Of a stretch of 18,804 nt of DNA, positions 15,857 to 18,804 are shown piece after piece. Source of the stretch: UBA3496 sp964558115 (GTDB lineage: Bacteria > UBA8248); contig CAZLCI010000041.1 in the NCBI GenBank assembly GCA_964558115.1, forward strand, positions 1 to 18,804, given 5' to 3'. A program made the translations under genes and the position numbers. Under the pieces are notes generated by a model, which ran no database searches, was not told where the DNA came from, and worked only from the letters and a program-made list of their open reading frames with translations. Position 1 is the first letter of the stretch, and the number at the start of each line of letters is the position of its first letter.

Positions 15857-18804
15857 TTGAAAAAATCAAATAAAATAAAATTTATTGCAGTTTTATTTTT
15901 TATCGCCCTTTTTTGTACATCTATTCCATTTTCTGAAGCTTTTCTGAGCGTTTTCAAAGGAAAAGAAAAAAAGGAACAAAAAGAAGTCGAAGAAATTTCG
16001 TCTGAAGATGCTACTGAGTTTTTTACAAAGAAAAAATATCTTAAAGCCAAAGAGGCATTTGTGAAATTAGTCGAGAAAGACCCTGATGACCTAGACAACA
16101 AAGGAATGTTGGCCTGGTGCGAATTCATGCTAGACAATCATGTTGCTGCGCAAAGAATTTTTCGAAATATTGCGAAAAAAGATAATGGAAATTTCGACGG
16201 CCAATTGGGAATGGCATGGACACACATCAAGCTAGGAAACTACAAAAAGGCAAAACCATATCTGCAAACTGCAAAAGATGCTGCAGAAAACTGGCAAGCT
16301 TACATGGTCTTGGATGCTGAAGGATGGCTTACTGCAAAGCTAGGAAAATTAAAAGAAGCCAGAGAAATGTTTGGAAACGAAGATGGAGTTCTTGAGGATT
16401 GGCAGGAAGAAAATATGCCTGCGGATGGAAGAGTTGGTCTAGCTTGGACATTCATGAAAGAGAAAAATTATACAAAAGCGGCCGAAGAATTCAAAGAAGG
16501 ATTAGATCGGGACGAAAAATGTTTCTTCTGTCACGACGGATTAGCTCGAATAGCATTGCAGTCAAAAAATTACGAAGAGGCTCTCAAACAAACCGTCAAG
16601 GGTCTGAAAATAGTTCACTTTAACAATGGACTGCTCTCTCTCCTAGACACAATCTTTTTAAGAATTAAAGACACAGACAAAAAAATTGAAGTATTAAAAG
16701 AGTTAATAAAAACTCATTCTGACGATCCAAAATATTTATATGTAAGTCGATTAGCCTATGTGCAAATGGCTGCAGGAAAAACGAAAGAAGCAGAAGATAT
16801 TTTTCAACTTATCTTAAAGAAGGATTCAGGGAATTATTTATCCAGAGTTGGACTTTCAAGGATACAGTATCAAAAGAAAAAGATTGTTGAAGATGCGTGG
16901 AAAGAATATTCAAAAGGCGAATTCGAGGAAGCCTTAAAAAAATTCAACAAAAAAAGAGATGAAGCAAAGAAAAAAGGAAACCCTGCTGCTGAAGACGGAC
17001 GTGGGTGGACATTGCTTGCTCTAGAAAAACCAAAAAAAGCATATGATGCATTCCAGAATGCCCTTAAGATAGACAAAAGATTTTTCTTCTCTTATAGCGG
17101 CCTCATTGCATCACAACGCTTATCTTTCCCAACTTATAATGCTGCATGGAGGCTTACAAACTATGGAAAGTTTAAAGATGCAACAGAAACTTTCCAAAAA
17201 GCCAGAAAGGAAATTCCTGCAAAATACCATTGGCTTATCGATGAAGGTCTTGGCTGGATACACTATTATCAAAAGGACTACTCTGCAGCAGAGAAGTCTT
17301 TCAACCAATCGATCGCAAAAGAGAAAGATGCATTCCTTTCACGCAAAGGATTAGCTTATGTAGCACTAGAAAATAACGATTTTGAGAAAGCAGAAAAAGA
17401 ACTTATGACCTCTCTCGGAAGCAATCCCTCTCAAGTTATTTCTACCTATATTTTACCAGCACAAAAATTTCTAAGAGCTAAGCAGTTTTTAAAAGCAAAA
17501 GAACTACTGTCATTGGGAGAACGAACCTATAAATTTTCTGCCGACATTCAATTTCTTCTTGCAAGAGCGTTCAAGGGATTAAAAGACCCTGCAACTGCAT
17601 CACAAAAAGCTTTAAAAGCAGTTAAATTTGCACCAGCATATATCCATCCAAAATTCAACGAATTAGAACTAGATCCAGAAACATTAAAAGATGCATACAA
17701 ACATATGGGATGGGGACTATATTATGCAGGGAAAAGCCAAGATGCACTCAAACGTTTCGATGAATACTTCTCTGCTGGTGGTGAAGATACTTCTGCAAAA
17801 CTAGGAAAAGCCTGGGTACTTTCTGCCTTGAAAAAAACAGATGATGCAATCGAATTATTTGAAGAAGCATTAGGTGATGGAGAAAAAAAGAATATTTCTG
17901 CTTTACTGGGGATTGGTTGGGCAAAACTAAAATCTGATGATGTTGAAGAAGCGGAAAAGACTTTCCGAACGGTTTTGAAAAGAATTCCTGGTCACTACTC
18001 TGCCAGCGCTGGGTTAGCTCGAATACAATATCGAAAAACACGTATTGTAAAAGATGGATGGGCCGAGTACTCAAAAAAGAATTATAAAAATGCACTTAAG
18101 AAATTTGAAGCCAAAAGAGAAGATGCAGAAGACGACAATAATCCAGCTGCAGAAGATGGCAAAGGATGGACACTTCTTGCTTTAGACAAACCAAAGAAAG
18201 CTATCAAAGCATTCAGAGCCGCATTGAAAATTGACAAACAATTCTTCTATTCCAGAAGTGGATTGATAGCTGCACAAAGGAAATCTCTAGTCAGTTACAG
18301 TCAAGCTTGGGGTTTGCTTAATATCGGAAGATTCAAAGAAGCCTCTAAATTATTTCAAAAAGCTAGAAAAGAAACCTCGCCCCAATTACAATGGCTAGTA
18401 GACGATGGTCTTGCTTGGCTCGCCTACTACAAAAAAGATTACGAAACAGCAGAAACAATTTTCTCAAAAATTCTCGAGAAAAAACCTGAGGCTTATCTTT
18501 CGCAGAAAGGATTAGGTTTTGTCGCTCTTCAAAAAGAGGATTTCGATAACGCACTCAAACATCTAACAGCATCACTTGAGAAAAATCCCTACCAACCAAT
18601 CAGTTCTTTTACAATACCTGCGGTTAAATTTCTAAAGAAAAAAAAATATATAAAAATCAAAGAATTGCTTACTCTCGGAGAAAGAACCTATCCACGCTCT
18701 GCAGATATTCAATTCTTATTAGCAAAGGCATATAAAGGACTGGGCAATGAAAAGAAAGCTACCCAAAAAGGATACATAGCAGCAATTCTTGCCCCTGCGT
18801 ACAT
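15857..18804 (+). CDS. Exported TPR-repeat protein, 3' end beyond the window
   Basis: The frame is open from the TTG at 15857 to the window end, giving 982 residues without a stop. Residues 1-28 look like a cleavable signal peptide: MKKSNKIK, a hydrophobic core, then SEA before F29. The rest is a chain of degenerate tetratricopeptide repeats with recurring GxGW or GLA motifs, KKA and AF(x)KAL positions. It probably works in the periplasm or outer envelope as a protein-interaction scaffold. From residue 332 the chain is organised as tandem 387-residue super-repeats. A single CFFCH at 222-226 matches the haem c motif. If the second super-repeat is complete, the protein exceeds about 1,100 residues. 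The partner is unknown. Confidence 0.85.
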   Translation, partial: MKKSNKIKFIAVLFFIALFCTSIPFSEAFLSVFKGKEKKEQKEVEEISSEDATEFFTKKKYLKAKEAFVKLVEKDPDDLDNKGMLAWCEFMLDNHVAAQRIFRNIAKKDNGNFDGQLGMAWTHIKLGNYKKAKPYLQTAKDAAENWQAYMVLDAEGWLTAKLGKLKEAREMFGNEDGVLEDWQEENMPADGRVGLAWTFMKEKNYTKAAEEFKEGLDRDEKCFFCHDGLARIALQSKNYEEALKQTVKGLKIVHFNNGLLSLLDTIFLRIKDTDKKIEVLKELIKTHSDDPKYLYVSRLAYVQMAAGKTKEAEDIFQLILKKDSGNYLSRVGLSRIQYQKKKIVEDAWKEYSKGEFEEALKKFNKKRDEAKKKGNPAAEDGRGWTLLALEKPKKAYDAFQNALKIDKRFFFSYSGLIASQRLSFPTYNAAWRLTNYGKFKDATETFQKARKEIPAKYHWLIDEGLGWIHYYQKDYSAAEKSFNQSIAKEKDAFLSRKGLAYVALENNDFEKAEKELMTSLGSNPSQVISTYILPAQKFLRAKQFLKAKELLSLGERTYKFSADIQFLLARAFKGLKDPATASQKALKAVKFAPAYIHPKFNELELDPETLKDAYKHMGWGLYYAGKSQDALKRFDEYFSAGGEDTSAKLGKAWVLSALKKTDDAIELFEEALGDGEKKNISALLGIGWAKLKSDDVEEAEKTFRTVLKRIPGHYSASAGLARIQYRKTRIVKDGWAEYSKKNYKNALKKFEAKREDAEDDNNPAAEDGKGWTLLALDKPKKAIKAFRAALKIDKQFFYSRSGLIAAQRKSLVSYSQAWGLLNIGRFKEASKLFQKARKETSPQLQWLVDDGLAWLAYYKKDYETAETIFSKILEKKPEAYLSQKGLGFVALQKEDFDNALKHLTASLEKNPYQPISSFTIPAVKFLKKKKYIKIKELLTLGERTYPRSADIQFLLAKAYKGLGNEKKATQKGYIAAILAPAY
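16850..18010 (+). repeat. TPR super-repeat, unit 1 (387 residues)
   Basis: Residues 332-718 of the TPR protein, from GLSRIQY to the residue before GLARIQY. The unit contains several TPR-like helices and repeats in phase as unit 2 with a constant offset of 1,161 bases. Confidence 0.85.
18011..18804 (+). repeat. TPR super-repeat, unit 2 (cut by window end)
   Basis: Begins GLARIQY at residue 719. The 264 residues visible align with unit 1 without gaps at about 57% identity by hand count. NPAAEDG, GWTLLAL, ALKIDK, LGERTY and SADIQFLLA are shared almost exactly. Confidence 0.85.

Noticed and set aside
15784..16137. A 117-residue open frame on the minus strand across the GNAT-TPR gap
   Set aside because: It overlaps the signal peptide and ribosome site of the TPR gene and has no family features.
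17748..18095. A 115-residue open frame on the minus strand
   Set aside because: It lies opposite the TPR gene, where the plus-strand frame is continuous and repeats in phase.
1..18804. CRISPR arrays, insertion sequences, tRNA or rRNA genes
   Set aside because: I saw no regularly spaced direct repeats, transposase-like proteins or recognisable RNA gene sequences on either strand.

Overview
The window is AT-rich, densely packed bacterial chromosome. Gaps between genes are mostly under 130 bases. A lipobox mini-protein and a secreted TPR protein suggest an envelope of Gram-negative type. Ribosome binding sites are strong (AGGAG-like) and TTG start codons are common. The mix of flavin monooxygenase, cupin, amidohydrolase, amidase and MFS genes resembles marine proteobacterial or related uncultivated lineages, but nothing here fixes the taxon. 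There are no rRNA, tRNA, CRISPR or insertion-sequence features.

Layout. (1) 1-6219 is a metabolic block: the 3' end of an amidohydrolase, two unrelated MFS transporters, an M24 (creatinase/aminopeptidase-fold) protein that has lost most metal ligands and overlaps a small cupin gene, and an amidase-signature hydrolase on the other strand. (2) 6316-10316 is a housekeeping-like block: the tRNA-uridine hydroxylase gene trhO, an ABC-F ATPase, yajQ, and a small gene resembling the siphophage Gp157 family. (3) 10320-14864 is a second metabolic block of two divergent operons. The minus-strand operon carries a luciferase-like flavin monooxygenase and a cupin. The plus-strand operon carries three tandem paralogous cupins of exactly 135 residues each, a variant metallo-beta-lactamase-fold hydrolase and a short-chain dehydrogenase, and ends at a good intrinsic terminator. 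(4) 14865-18804 holds a candidate 35-residue lipoprotein gene, a GNAT acetyltransferase, and a very long exported TPR protein that runs off the window and contains two tandem 387-residue super-repeats.

The two metabolic blocks look like catabolic or detoxification modules: uptake by MFS carriers, hydrolysis by amidohydrolase, amidase or MBL enzymes, oxidation by the flavin monooxygenase and SDR, with five cupins in about 9 kb. The substrate cannot be read from the sequence. The most unusual items are the cupin triplet next to the variant MBL enzyme, the metal-ligand-depleted M24 protein, the hidden mini-lipoprotein, the Gp157-like chromosomal gene and the TPR super-repeat.
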